Shown piece after piece: positions 37,718 through 45,933 of a DNA stretch of 64,000 bases; the stretch's first letter is position 1; each line of letters opens with the position of its first letter. The translations under genes were made by a program, and so were the position numbers. The stretch is from positions 4,464,001 through 4,528,000 of the forward strand of contig NC_007951.1 of assembly GCF_000013645.1 (NCBI RefSeq), read 5' to 3'. The DNA comes from Paraburkholderia xenovorans LB400. Its GTDB lineage: Bacteria; Pseudomonadota; Gammaproteobacteria; Burkholderiales; Burkholderiaceae. The notes below the pieces were generated by a model, which did not search any database, was not told the DNA's origin, and saw nothing but the letters and a program-made list of their open reading frames with translations.

Positions 37718-38341
37718 TTACCGCGAATACAATTCGACGATCAGGCTTTCGTTGATATCGCCAGCGATGTCGCTGCGTTCCGGCTTCTGCTTGAACGTAC
37801 CTTCGAACTTCTTCGAATCGACAGCAACCCAGCTCGGCAGACCACCTTGCTCAGCCAGCGACAGCGCTTCGAGAATACGCGCTTGCTTCTTCTTCTGTTC
37901 GCGGACTGCGACGACGTCACCGGCCTTCACTTGCATCGACGGGATGTTCGACACGACGCCGTTCACCATGATCGCCTTGTGGCTCACCAGCTGACGTGCC
38001 TCAGCGCGCGTCGAACCGAAACCCATGCGATACACGACGTTATCCAGACGCGATTCGAGCAATTGCAGCAGGTTTTCACCCGTGTTGCCCTTCAGGCGGT
38101 CGGCTTCAGCGAAGTAACGACGGAATTGGCGCTCGAGAACACCGTAGATACGCTTCACTTTTTGCTTTTCGCGCAACTGCGTGCCGTAGTCGGACGTGCG
38201 TGCACCCGAGGTGCGGCCATGCTGGCCAGGCTTGCTGTCAAGCTTGCACTTGTCAGCCAGCGAACGACGGGCGCTCTTCAGGAAGAGGTCAGTGCCTTCA
38301 CGGCGGGACAGCTTGGCCTTAGGGCCGATATAACGTGCCAC
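37718..38341 (-). CDS. rpsD: 30S ribosomal protein S4
   Basis: A 207-residue primary 16S rRNA-binding protein, which in E. coli also represses the alpha operon. The S4/S5-type fold and the S4 RNA-binding domain (RLDNVVYRMGFGSTRAEARQ, then VSHKAIMVNG) are clear. Translation starts at a GTG (38341) after AAGGAACC. Zinc-type cysteines are absent. A 147-base gap with a hairpin separates it from rpsK. Confidence 0.97.
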   Translation of the reverse strand: MARYIGPKAKLSRREGTDLFLKSARRSLADKCKLDSKPGQHGRTSGARTSDYGTQLREKQKVKRIYGVLERQFRRYFAEADRLKGNTGENLLQLLESRLDNVVYRMGFGSTRAEARQLVSHKAIMVNGVVSNIPSMQVKAGDVVAVREQKKKQARILEALSLAEQGGLPSWVAVDSKKFEGTFKQKPERSDIAGDINESLIVELYSR

Positions 38342-38441
38342 GTTGGTTCCTTCAATGATTAATCACGCGAATGCGTCCACTCGCGCTAGTCCGAACCCTT
38401 TGGGTCGAACGGTGGGCTTAGTCAATTCAATAGCGCAAGCA

Positions 38442-38470
38442 GCCTGCCGCCGCGCAAGGCGGCAACAGGC
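38442..38470 (-). promoter_or_regulatory. Hairpin between rpsK and rpsD
   Basis: A GC-rich stem GCCTG(TT)GCCGCC / GGCGGCAGGC with two unpaired bases and a small loop stands shortly after rpsK on the minus strand, without a T-run. It could be an attenuator, an RNase processing site or part of S4-mediated control; the sequence alone does not decide. Confidence 0.4.
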
Positions 38471-38488
38471 GCTAGCAAAACAAGCGTC

Positions 38489-38893
38489 TTAGATACGACG
38501 ACGCTTCGGCGGACGGCAGCCGTTGTGCGGAACCGGAGTCACGTCGGAGATCGCGGTGATCTTGATACCAAGACCATGCAACGCGCGCACCGCCGACTCA
38601 CGGCCTGGACCGGGGCCCTTGATCCGCACTTCGAGGTTCTTCACGCCGTATTCCATCGCCACGCGGCCTGCCGATTCGGCTGCCACCTGAGCTGCAAACG
38701 GGGTCGATTTACGCGAACCCTTGAAGCCCTGACCACCCGACGTTGCCCAAGCAAGTGCATTGCCTTGACGATCAGTGATCGTGATGATGGTGTTATTGAA
38801 CGACGCGTGAACGTGAACCACGCCCTCGGCGACGTTCTTCTTGACCTTCTTGCGAACGCGTTGCGCCGCGGAGTTGTTCGAAGCCTTAGCCAT
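38489..38893 (-). CDS. rpsK: 30S ribosomal protein S11
   Basis: A 134-residue platform protein of the small subunit. The family signature near the C-terminus (GPGPGRESAVRALHGLGIKI) and the ending DVTPVPHNGCRPPKRRRI are nearly invariant. The N-terminus is basic (AAQRVRKKVKKN). It lies 28 bases after rpsM in the alpha operon order rpsM-rpsK-rpsD-rpoA-rplQ. Confidence 0.98.
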   Translation of the reverse strand: MAKASNNSAAQRVRKKVKKNVAEGVVHVHASFNNTIITITDRQGNALAWATSGGQGFKGSRKSTPFAAQVAAESAGRVAMEYGVKNLEVRIKGPGPGRESAVRALHGLGIKITAISDVTPVPHNGCRPPKRRRI

Positions 38894-38921
38894 TACGTTT
38901 TCCTGTAACTGTCAGTTCCGC

Positions 38922-39287
38922 TTACTTCTTCAGCGATTGCGCTGCACGACGCGGACCCTTGCGCGTACGGGCATTCGTACGCGTACGTTGGCCGCGCAGG
39001 GGCAAGCCCTTACGATGCCGAACGCCACGGTAGCAGCCGAGATCCATCAGGCGCTTGATGTTCATCGTCGTTTCACGGCGCAGATCGCCTTCAACGATGA
39101 ACTTGCCGACTTCTTCACGCAGCTTTTCGAGGTCTGCGTCGTTCAGGTCTTTGACCTTCTTCGAAAATGCCACACCAGCAGCGACGCAAATGTCGCGCGA
39201 GCGCGTGCGGCCGATACCGTAAATAGCCGTCAGGCCGATTTCGGTATGCTGGTGATTCGGGATGTTAACCCCTGCGATACGAGCCAT
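38922..39287 (-). CDS. rpsM: 30S ribosomal protein S13
   Basis: A 121-residue head protein of the 30S subunit that contacts the P-site tRNA and L5. The start [19 protein letters not shown], the central [11 protein letters not shown] and the C-terminal [18 protein letters not shown] are characteristic. It follows rpmJ by 41 bases. In E. coli the S4 repressor acts on the rpsM leader; no such pseudoknot could be established here by eye. Confidence 0.98.
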
Positions 39288-39328
39288 TGTTTTTCCTCAA
39301 ACAAAAAGCGCAAGCAAAAGCGCGGCGT

Positions 39329-39445
39329 TCAGCCTTGACGCTGTTTGTGGCGCGGATCAGAGCTGCAAATCACGCGCACAACGCCTTTGCGCTTGATGAT
39401 CTTGCAATTGCGGCAAATGCGTTTAACCGATGCCATCACTTTCAT
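39329..39445 (-). CDS. rpmJ: 50S ribosomal protein L36
   Basis: A 38-residue protein read by hand: it begins [15 protein letters not shown] and ends DPRHKQRQG. The zinc-ribbon ligands (C11, C14, C27 and H33 in CRNCK...ICSSDPRH) are intact, so this is the Cys-type zinc-containing form. It lies 20 bases after infA and 41 before rpsM, its normal place between the spc and alpha operons. Confidence 0.96.
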
Positions 39446-39465
39446 GATATTACCCTTTTTTCAAA

Positions 39466-39684
39466 TCACTTCGCCCGGAACACGATCCGCGCACGCGACA
39501 GATCGTAAGGCGTCAATTCAACCGTCACCTTGTCGCCCGGCAAGATCCGGATGTAATGCATCCGCATCTTCCCAGATATGTGTCCCAATACGACATGGCC
39601 GTTTTCCAGCTTCACCCTGAAGGTAGCATTAGGCAGGTTTTCGATGACTTCACCCTGCATCTGGATAACATCGTCTTTGGCCAT
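39466..39684 (-). CDS. infA: Translation initiation factor IF-1
   Basis: A 72-residue single OB-fold protein (MAKDDVIQMQGEVIENLPNA) that binds the 30S A site during initiation. Conserved elements HISGKMRMHYIRILPGDKV and the C-terminal DLSRARIVFRAK are present. I chose the ATG at 39684; an in-frame ATG four codons upstream is less likely. It lies eight bases downstream of secY, the normal spc-operon position in Burkholderia. Confidence 0.97.
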   Translation of the reverse strand: MAKDDVIQMQGEVIENLPNATFRVKLENGHVVLGHISGKMRMHYIRILPGDKVTVELTPYDLSRARIVFRAK

Positions 39685-39692
39685 AAGTCCTT

Positions 39693-41039
39693 TCAACGCA
39701 TCGGGACGCCGCCGCCTTTGAAATTAGCTTTCTTCAGCAGCGATTCATACTGTTGCGACATAACGTACGACTGCACCTGTGCCATGAAATCCATTGTGAC
39801 GACGACAATGATCAGCAGCGACGTTCCACCAAAATAAAACGGTACGTTCCAGCGCAGCACCAGAAACTCGGGCAGCAGACAAACAAACACGATGTAGATC
39901 GCACCGGCCAGCGTCAAACGCGTCAGGATGCGGTCGATGTATCGCGCCGTTTGATCGCCCGGGCGAATACCTGGGACGAAAGCGCCACTCTTTTTCAGGT
40001 TGTCGGCCGTCTCTCTGCTGTTGAACACCAGCGCGGTGTAGAAGAAGCAGAAGAAAACGATCGCCAACGCGTACAGCAACACGTACACGGGTTGACCGGG
40101 CTTAAGGGCTTCGGCTACGTTGTGCAACGTGTCTGCGAACCAACCGGTACGCGATCCCGAACTAAACCAGTTCAGGATGGTTGCCGGGAAGAGAATGATC
40201 GACGACGCAAAGATCGGCGGAATCACGCCCGACATGTTCAACTTCAACGGCAGATGCGAAGACTGTCCACCGTAAATCTTGTTACCGACTTGCCGCTTCG
40301 CGTAGTTCACAAGAATCTTGCGCTGGCCGCGTTCGATGAACACCACCAGATACGTCACAGCAGCAATCAGTGCGACGACGATAATCGCGGATATCGGGCT
40401 CATCGAGCCGGTTTGCACCAGCGAAACAAGTCCGCCAATCGCATTCGGGAAACCCGCTGCAATCCCGCCGAAAATAATGATCGAAATACCGTTACCAAGC
40501 CCACGCTCCGTGATCTGCTCACCCAGCCACATCAGGAACATCGTGCCGGTCACCAGCGTCACGACCGTCGTCAACCGAAAAACCATCCCCGGATCAATCA
40601 CCAGGCCCGGCTGATTTTCCAACGCGACGGCAATGCCGAACGCCTGGAACGTCGCCAACAGGACCGTAAAGATACGCGTGTACTGCGTGATCTTGCGCTG
40701 CCCCGCCTGCCCTTCTTTTTTAAGCGCTTCGAGCTGCGGCGAGACAATTGCCAGCAACTGCATGATGATCGACGCCGAAATATACGGCATGATCCCCAGC
40801 GCGAAAATCGTGAACCGCGAAAGTGCGCCACCCGAAAACATGTTGAACATGCCAAGGATGCCGCCCGACTGGCTTTGGAACAACTTTGCCAGCTGGTCCG
40901 GGTCGATACCCGGCACCGGAATATGCGCGCCGATGCGATAGACGATCAACGCCAGCAGCAGGAACACTGCACGCCGACGCAGATCGCCGAACTTCGCCGC
41001 GCTGCGACCGGGTTTTGCGAGACTCGGGCTGTTAGCCAA
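39693..41039 (-). CDS. secY: Protein translocase subunit SecY
   Basis: A 448-residue channel subunit of the SecYEG translocon with ten transmembrane helices. Visible landmarks are the plug-proximal GIDPDQLAKLFQSQSGGILG region, the pore-lining helices, and the cytoplasmic loop QRKILVNYAKRQVG. The start is a TTG at 41039, preceded four bases upstream by the strong Shine-Dalgarno GAGAAGG; the protein then begins (f)MANSPSLAKPGRSAAK, the N-terminus I recall for Burkholderia SecY. An upstream ATG (41057) would add six residues and sits before the Shine-Dalgarno. Confidence 0.96.
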   Translation of the reverse strand: MANSPSLAKPGRSAAKFGDLRRRAVFLLLALIVYRIGAHIPVPGIDPDQLAKLFQSQSGGILGMFNMFSGGALSRFTIFALGIMPYISASIIMQLLAIVSPQLEALKKEGQAGQRKITQYTRIFTVLLATFQAFGIAVALENQPGLVIDPGMVFRLTTVVTLVTGTMFLMWLGEQITERGLGNGISIIIFGGIAAGFPNAIGGLVSLVQTGSMSPISAIIVVALIAAVTYLVVFIERGQRKILVNYAKRQVGNKIYGGQSSHLPLKLNMSGVIPPIFASSIILFPATILNWFSSGSRTGWFADTLHNVAEALKPGQPVYVLLYALAIVFFCFFYTALVFNSRETADNLKKSGAFVPGIRPGDQTARYIDRILTRLTLAGAIYIVFVCLLPEFLVLRWNVPFYFGGTSLLIIVVVTMDFMAQVQSYVMSQQYESLLKKANFKGGGVPMR

Positions 41040-41085
41040 GTACCTTCTCCGATGCAAATGCTAGTGACGGCAAATAACTTGCGCG

Positions 41086-41520
41086 TTACTCGGCAAAAGA
41101 GCCGCCAGCTGCTTCAATAGCAGCGCGCGCACCCTTCGTCGCACCCAGACCCTTCACAACGACCTTGCGCTTCAGCTCGCCCGTCGCGATGATCTTGGCG
41201 CTCTTGATCAGCTCGCCGACCAGGCCGGCTTGCTTCAGAGCCAGCAGATCGATTTCGTCGACCGGCAGCTTTTCCAGATCCGAGAGACGCACTTCACCAA
41301 CGAATTCCTTCGTCAGCGACGTAAAGCCGCGCTTCGGCAGGCGACGTTGCAGCGGCATTTGACCGCCTTCGAAGCCGACCTTGTGAAAGCCGCCCGAACG
41401 CGACTTCTGACCCTTGTGACCACGGCCAGCGGTCTTGCCGAGGCCGGAGCCGATGCCGCGACCAACGCGACGCTTTGCGTGCTTCGCGCCTTCAGCCGGC
41501 TTCAGGTTATTCAATTCCAT
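41086..41520 (-). CDS. rplO: 50S ribosomal protein L15
   Basis: A 144-residue protein beginning MELNNLKPAEGAKHAKRRVG with the Gly/Lys-rich extension (GRGIGSGLGKTAGRGHKGQ) that penetrates the large subunit core. The C-terminal KGLGATKGARAAIEAAGG matches the family signature. It lies between rpmD and secY as in E. coli. The ATG at 41520 is chosen over one two codons upstream. Confidence 0.97.
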   Translation of the reverse strand: MELNNLKPAEGAKHAKRRVGRGIGSGLGKTAGRGHKGQKSRSGGFHKVGFEGGQMPLQRRLPKRGFTSLTKEFVGEVRLSDLEKLPVDEIDLLALKQAGLVGELIKSAKIIATGELKRKVVVKGLGATKGARAAIEAAGGSFAE

Positions 41521-41549
41521 TATCAACTCCTTGAGTCCTGGTCAGCCGC

Positions 41550-41732
41550 TTAGCTGATGACCTTAACGAGGTACGAAACCTTGTTGATCATGCCGCGCAC
41601 GGCCGGCGTGTCCTGCAACTCGCTAACCGAGTTGAGTCGGCGCAGACCCAAGCCACGCACCGTCGCACGGTGCGTTTCACGGGTGCCGATCAGGCTCTTG
41701 ACGAGCTGGACCTTGACAGTTTTATCAGACAT
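41550..41732 (-). CDS. rpmD: 50S ribosomal protein L30
   Basis: A 60-residue protein beginning MSDKTVKVQLVKSLIGT, with the family core HRATVRGLGLRRLNSV and the ending VRGMINKVSYLVKVI. Normal length for bacterial L30. It follows rpsE by ten bases. An upstream in-frame extension would run into rpsE and is rejected. Confidence 0.96.
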   Translation of the reverse strand: MSDKTVKVQLVKSLIGTRETHRATVRGLGLRRLNSVSELQDTPAVRGMINKVSYLVKVIS

Positions 41733-41742
41733 GGTGTCCACC

Positions 41743-42261
41743 TTAGCCCAGAATATCTTCGACGGACTTGCCGCGCTTCGCCGCGATGTCACCCGGCGTG
41801 GACTGCTTGCGCAGACCATCGAGCGTTGCACGAACGAGGTTGTACGGGTTCGTCGAACCGTGGCTCTTAGCAACCACGTTTTGCACGCCCATCACGTCGA
41901 ACACTGCGCGCATCGGGCCGCCAGCGATCACGCCCGTACCATCCTTCGCCGGAGCGAGGAGGACTGCAGATGCGCCATGCTTACCATGCACTTCGTGTTG
42001 CAACGTGCCGTTCTTCAGCGGCACCTTGAACATGTTGCGGCGAGCTTGTTCCATTGCCTTCTGAACAGCAACCGGAACTTCCTTCGCTTTGCCCTTGCCC
42101 ATGCCGATGCGGCCATCACCGTCGCCAACCACGGTCAGTGCGGCAAAACCGAGAATCCGGCCGCCCTTCACAACCTTGGTAACGCGGTTGACCGAAATCA
42201 TCTTTTCGCGCAGGCCGTCGTCGCGTTCGTCAGCCTGAACTTTCGCTTGCATCTTTGCCAT
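41743..42261 (-). CDS. rpsE: 30S ribosomal protein S5
   Basis: A 172-residue accuracy protein of the 30S subunit. The S5 RNA-binding segment (LREKMISVNRVTKVVKGG, GFAALTVVGDGDGRIGMG) and the C-terminal S5 fold (GTGVIAGGPMRAVFDVMG) are both intact. It lies between rplR and rpmD in the spc operon. Confidence 0.98.
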   Translation of the reverse strand: MAKMQAKVQADERDDGLREKMISVNRVTKVVKGGRILGFAALTVVGDGDGRIGMGKGKAKEVPVAVQKAMEQARRNMFKVPLKNGTLQHEVHGKHGASAVLLAPAKDGTGVIAGGPMRAVFDVMGVQNVVAKSHGSTNPYNLVRATLDGLRKQSTPGDIAAKRGKSVEDILG

Positions 42262-42275
42262 GACGAATTCTTCCC

Positions 42276-42641
42276 TTAGAACTTGAGTCCGGCTTCGCGC
42301 GCCGCATCAGCCAGCGCTTTCACGCGGCCGTGGTAACGGAAACCGGAACGGTCGAAGGCGACGGATTCGATGCCGGCAGCCTTAGCCTTTTCTGCGATGC
42401 GCTTACCAATCAGCGTAGCAGCAGCGACATTGCCGCCCTTGCCCGTCTGATCAGCCAGTTGCGCACGCACTTCGGCCTCGAGCGTCGACGCGCTGGCGAG
42501 CACCTTGGTGCCGCACGGCGAGAACACTTGCGCATAGATGTGCGTGTTCGTGCGATGCACGGCGAGACGCGCGACCTGCAGCTCAGCGATCTTGATACGC
42601 GTCTGACGAGCGCGGCGCAGGCGAGATTGAGTCTTATCCAT
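42276..42641 (-). CDS. rplR: 50S ribosomal protein L18
   Basis: A 121-residue 5S rRNA-binding protein (MDKTQSRLRRARQTRIKIAE) with the family end VAFDRSGFRYHGRVKALADA. It lies between rplF and rpsE at 14 and 12 bases, in standard spc order. Confidence 0.98.
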   Translation of the reverse strand: MDKTQSRLRRARQTRIKIAELQVARLAVHRTNTHIYAQVFSPCGTKVLASASTLEAEVRAQLADQTGKGGNVAAATLIGKRIAEKAKAAGIESVAFDRSGFRYHGRVKALADAAREAGLKF

Positions 42642-42653
42642 GATTGCGCACCC

Positions 42654-43184
42654 TTACTTCTTCTTCGTTTCTTTGAGGATCACAACCTCATTGGCGTAAC
42701 GCACACCCTTGCCCTTGTAGGGCTCCGGCGGGCGATAGCCGCGCACTTCTGCAGCGACCTGGCCAACTTGTTGCTTGTTGATCCCCTTGATCACGATTTC
42801 GGTTTGCGTCGGGGTTTCAGCCTTGATGCCTTCCGGCATCTGGTGCACCACGGGGTGCGAGAAACCCAGCGACAGGTTCAGCTTGTCGCCTTGCGCTTGT
42901 GCGCGGTAACCAACGCCAACCAGCGTCAGCTTGCGCTCGAAACCCTTCGTCACGCCGTTCACCATGTTCGCAACCAGTGCGCGCATCGTGCCCGACATCG
43001 CATTCGCTTCGCGGCTTTCGTCAACCGGCTCGAACTTCAGCGTGCCGTTGTCGTTCACCACCTTCACGAGGCTGTTGGCAGCCTGCGAAATCGTACCCAG
43101 CGGGCCCTTGACGGTAATGCGTTCGTCGCTCAGGGCCACTTCTGCGCCTTGCAGCGCGACAGGGCTTTTACCTACTCGAGACAT
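42654..43184 (-). CDS. rplF: 50S ribosomal protein L6
   Basis: A 176-residue protein with two L6 domains (MSRVGKSPVALQGAEVALSD; KLTLVGVGYRAQAQGDKLN). The C-terminal signature PEPYKGKGVRYANEVV is intact. It binds near the sarcin-ricin loop and factor-binding site. Neighbours rpsH and rplR are in standard order. Confidence 0.98.
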   Translation of the reverse strand: MSRVGKSPVALQGAEVALSDERITVKGPLGTISQAANSLVKVVNDNGTLKFEPVDESREANAMSGTMRALVANMVNGVTKGFERKLTLVGVGYRAQAQGDKLNLSLGFSHPVVHQMPEGIKAETPTQTEIVIKGINKQQVGQVAAEVRGYRPPEPYKGKGVRYANEVVILKETKKK

Positions 43185-43202
43185 GTTTCTCTCCTTTCGG
43201 CC

Positions 43203-43598
43203 TTAAGCGACGTAGCAGATGACTTCGCCGCCAACGCCCGTTGCACGCGCCTTGCGGTCCGTCATCACGCCCTTCGGCGTCGACACGATTGCCACGCCGA
43301 GGCCATTCATGACCACGGGGATGTCGTTACGGCCGCGGTACACACGCAGACCAGGCTTCGAGACGCGTTCAATGCGTTCGATAACCGGACGGCCAGCGTA
43401 GTACTTCAACACGATGTTCAATTCAGACTTCGCACCTTCGGACTTCACTGCGAAATCATCGATATAACCTTCGTCCTTCAGGACCTGCGCAATCGCAACC
43501 TTGACTTTCGACGAGGGCATAGTCACCGAGACTTTCTCAACCATCTGCGCATTGCGGATGCGAGTCAGCATATCGGCGATAGGATCACTCATGCTCAT
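43203..43598 (-). CDS. rpsH: 30S ribosomal protein S8
   Basis: A 131-residue 16S rRNA-binding protein ([18 protein letters not shown]) with the C-terminal signature [20 protein letters not shown]. In E. coli S8 represses the spc operon by binding the rplE-proximal mRNA; whether that site exists here could not be judged by eye. A second ATG two codons in is an alternative start. Confidence 0.98.
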
Positions 43599-43612
43599 TT
43601 ACGTTTCTCCTA

Positions 43613-43918
43613 TTACCAGCTCGCCTTGGTCAGGCCAGGGATCTCGCCGCGGAACGCGATTTCGCGAATCTTGTTACGCGCCAGCCCGAATTTACGGAAC
43701 GTGCCACGCGGGCGACCGGTAATTGCACAACGGTTGCGCTTACGGGTCGGATTAGAGTTACGCGGCAGTTGTTGCAATTCCAGACGTGCTGCGTAATGCT
43801 CTTCGTCCGACTTGCTCATATCGCCGATAATCGCTTTCAGCTCTGCACGCTTGGGAGCGTACTTAGCGGCCAGGCGAGCACGCTTCTTTTCACGTTCGAT
43901 CAGTGCCAGTTTAGCCAC
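43613..43918 (-). CDS. rpsN: 30S ribosomal protein S14
   Basis: A 101-residue long-form S14 (MAKLALIEREKKRARLAAKY) without the CxxC zinc motifs of the short type. The conserved end is RCAITGRPRGTFRKFGLARN, followed by GEIPGLTKASW. Translation starts at a GTG (43918). It follows rplE by seven bases. Confidence 0.97.
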   Translation of the reverse strand: MAKLALIEREKKRARLAAKYAPKRAELKAIIGDMSKSDEEHYAARLELQQLPRNSNPTRKRNRCAITGRPRGTFRKFGLARNKIREIAFRGEIPGLTKASW

Positions 43919-43925
43919 GGTAACC

Positions 43926-44465
43926 TCAGTTTCTGAACGGGAACTTGAAGCTGGCGAGCAGAGCCTTTGCTTCGTCGTCGGTCTTCGCAGTCGTCGTGAT
44001 GCTGATGTTCAGCCCACGCAGCGCGTCGATCTTGTCGTAGTCGATTTCGGGGAAAATGATCTGCTCTTTCACACCGATGTTGTAGTTGCCGCGACCGTCG
44101 AACGCACGACCCGACACGCCACGGAAGTCACGCACCCGGGGGAGCGCGACCGTCACGAAACGGTCCAGAAATTCGTACATTGCCTGACCACGCAACGTGA
44201 CCATTGCACCGATCGGATAGCCTTGACGGATCTTGAAGCCAGCGATTGCCTTGCGTGCCTTCGTGATCACCGGCTTCTGGCCTGCGATCTTCGTCAGGTC
44301 GCCAACGGCGTTTTCGATGATCTTCTTGTCAGCGACCGCTTCGCCAAGACCCATATTAAGGGTGATCTTGGTGATGCGCGGCACTTCCATCACGGACTTG
44401 TAACCGAACTTCTCGATGAGGCCGGGTACAACCTTTTCTTTGTAAAACTCTTGCAAACGAGCCAT
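43926..44465 (-). CDS. rplE: 50S ribosomal protein L5
   Basis: A 179-residue 5S rRNA-binding protein (MARLQEFYKEKVVPGLIEKF). The family signature is PRITKITLNMGLGEAVADK, and the C-terminal portion contains PEIDYDKIDALRGLNISITT. It lies between rplX and rpsN in the spc operon. Confidence 0.98.
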   Translation of the reverse strand: MARLQEFYKEKVVPGLIEKFGYKSVMEVPRITKITLNMGLGEAVADKKIIENAVGDLTKIAGQKPVITKARKAIAGFKIRQGYPIGAMVTLRGQAMYEFLDRFVTVALPRVRDFRGVSGRAFDGRGNYNIGVKEQIIFPEIDYDKIDALRGLNISITTTAKTDDEAKALLASFKFPFRN

Positions 44466-44482
44466 TTTTTTACTCCGCAGCG

Positions 44483-44791
44483 TCAGGCGCTCAGCTCGGC
44501 ACCGGTCGTTTTAAGGAAACGGATTTTCTTGTCTCCCTCGACCTTGATGCCTACACGCGACGCCTTGCCATTCGCGTCGACCAATGCGACGTTCGAAATT
44601 TGCAGCGGCATCGTCTTGGCTTCCACACCGCCCGTCGTACCCTTCATCGGATTCGGCTTGACGTGCTTCTTGACGAGGTTGATACCCTCGACAATCACTT
44701 TGCCTTCGCCAACGGACAGCACGACGCCGCGCTTGCCTTTATCTTTGCCGGTGATGACGATAACTTCGTCACCTTTGCGAATCTTGTTCAT
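44483..44791 (-). CDS. rplX: 50S ribosomal protein L24
   Basis: A 102-residue assembly-initiator protein with a KOW motif near the N-terminus (MNKIRKGDEVIVITGKDKGK) and the conserved NLVKKHVKPNPMKGTTGG. Length matches the family (about 104). Nine bases separate it from rplN. Confidence 0.98.
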   Translation of the reverse strand: MNKIRKGDEVIVITGKDKGKRGVVLSVGEGKVIVEGINLVKKHVKPNPMKGTTGGVEAKTMPLQISNVALVDANGKASRVGIKVEGDKKIRFLKTTGAELSA

Positions 44792-44800
44792 CGCGACTCC

Positions 44801-45169
44801 TTACAGCACTTCAGGTGCCAACGAAACGATCTTCATGAATCGTTCGCTGCGCAACTCGCGCGTGACAGGCCCGAAAATACGGGTGCCAATAGGTTCGAGC
44901 TTGGCATTCAACAACACAGCGGCGTTGCCATCGAACTTGATCAGCGAGCCGTCCTGACGGCGCACGCCCTTGGCGGTACGAACCACCACGGCGTTATAAA
45001 TTTCGCCTTTCTTCACGCGCCCGCGCGGCGTTGCTTCTTTGACGGTCACCTTGATGATGTCGCCAATGCTGGCATAACGACGCTTCGAGCCGCCGAGCAC
45101 CTTGATGCACATGACTTCACGTGCACCCGTGTTGTCGGCCACTTCAAGCCGAGTTTCGGTCTGGATCAT
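44801..45169 (-). CDS. rplN: 50S ribosomal protein L14
   Basis: A 122-residue OB-like protein (MIQTETRLEVADNTGAREVM) with the family signature around GDIIKVTVKEATPRGRVKKG and ending FMKIVSLAPEVL. It is the first gene after the 290-base rpsQ-rplN gap, so it opens the spc unit as in E. coli. A promoter within a palindrome lies about 220 bases upstream. Confidence 0.98.
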   Translation of the reverse strand: MIQTETRLEVADNTGAREVMCIKVLGGSKRRYASIGDIIKVTVKEATPRGRVKKGEIYNAVVVRTAKGVRRQDGSLIKFDGNAAVLLNAKLEPIGTRIFGPVTRELRSERFMKIVSLAPEVL

Positions 45170-45378
45170 GGTTTATCTTTCCCAACTTAATCCGGTCACA
45201 CCACCATGGCGCACCCGGTCAGTCTTGGTCCCGTCAGCCAATCGGCTGCTTGGGTTAGAACAGCAGCGACGGCAAACGAAACCCGCCATCGCAATGCGGT
45301 GAATCCTTCGGAACAGGCTGGCGCCCGAACCGCTTCCCCCACCAACTTCGCCCGCGACGGGGCTCCCATAAAAGAGGG

Positions 45379-45415
45379 AAGACCGAGATTATAACAAATA
45401 ATCTCGGTCTTGCAA
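45379..45415 (-). promoter_or_regulatory. Palindrome with embedded promoter at the S10/spc junction
   Basis: A perfect inverted repeat AAGACCGAGATTAT / ATAATCTCGGTCTT (45379-45411) with a 5-base loop lies between rpsQ and rplN. On the minus strand its second arm supplies TATAAT (45388-45393), and TTGCAA (45410-45415) lies 16 bases upstream at the other edge, forming a sigma-70-like promoter reading into rplN. The same hairpin is followed by a loose T-rich run (CCCTCTTTT), so it may also end the S10 transcript. Confidence 0.55.
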
Positions 45416-45459
45416 GCGAAACTTACTGCGATTTCAATTACTTCTACAACTTTGCGGCG

Positions 45460-45732
45460 TCAGATGACGCGAGCAGCCTCGACCAGGCGAGCCACAACCC
45501 AAGCTTTCGTCTTCGAAATCGGACGCGTTTCCTGGATTTCAACGAGGTCGCCCTCGTTGTACGTGTTCGCATCGTCATGCGCGTGGTACTTCTTCGAACG
45601 CACAACGTATTTGCCGTAGATCGGGTGCTTCACGCGGTGCTCAACCAGCACGGTGACCGTCTTGTCCATCTTGTTGCTGACGACCTTGCCGACCAGCGTC
45701 CGCTTAAGCGAGGTTTTTACGCTATCGTTCAT
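45460..45732 (-). CDS. rpsQ: 30S ribosomal protein S17
   Basis: A 90-residue OB-fold 16S-binding protein ([20 protein letters not shown]) with the signature [18 protein letters not shown]. Its start overlaps the rpmC stop as ATGA, so the two are coupled. It is the last gene of the S10 unit, followed by the palindrome at 45379-45411. Confidence 0.97.
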
Positions 45733-45923
45733 TTCTGGTTCGCCTTCTCAGTCAGGACGGTCCGCACACGTGCGATGTCGCGACGAACCTTCTTCAGCTG
45801 GCTCGTGTTCGTGAGCTGCTGGGTCGCGAGTTGCATGCGCAGGCCGAATTGCGCCTTCAACAGGTCCGACAGCTCCTTGTTGAGCGCGGCCTGATCTTTC
45901 TGGTGAAGTTCGGAAGCCTTCAT
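45729..45923 (-). CDS. rpmC: 50S ribosomal protein L29
   Basis: A 64-residue two-helix protein ([20 protein letters not shown]) with the family segment [20 protein letters not shown]. It docks at the exit tunnel beside L23. The second of two adjacent Met codons (45923) is chosen. Coupled to rpsQ downstream. Confidence 0.96.
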
Positions 45924-45933
45924 CATTTGCTCC

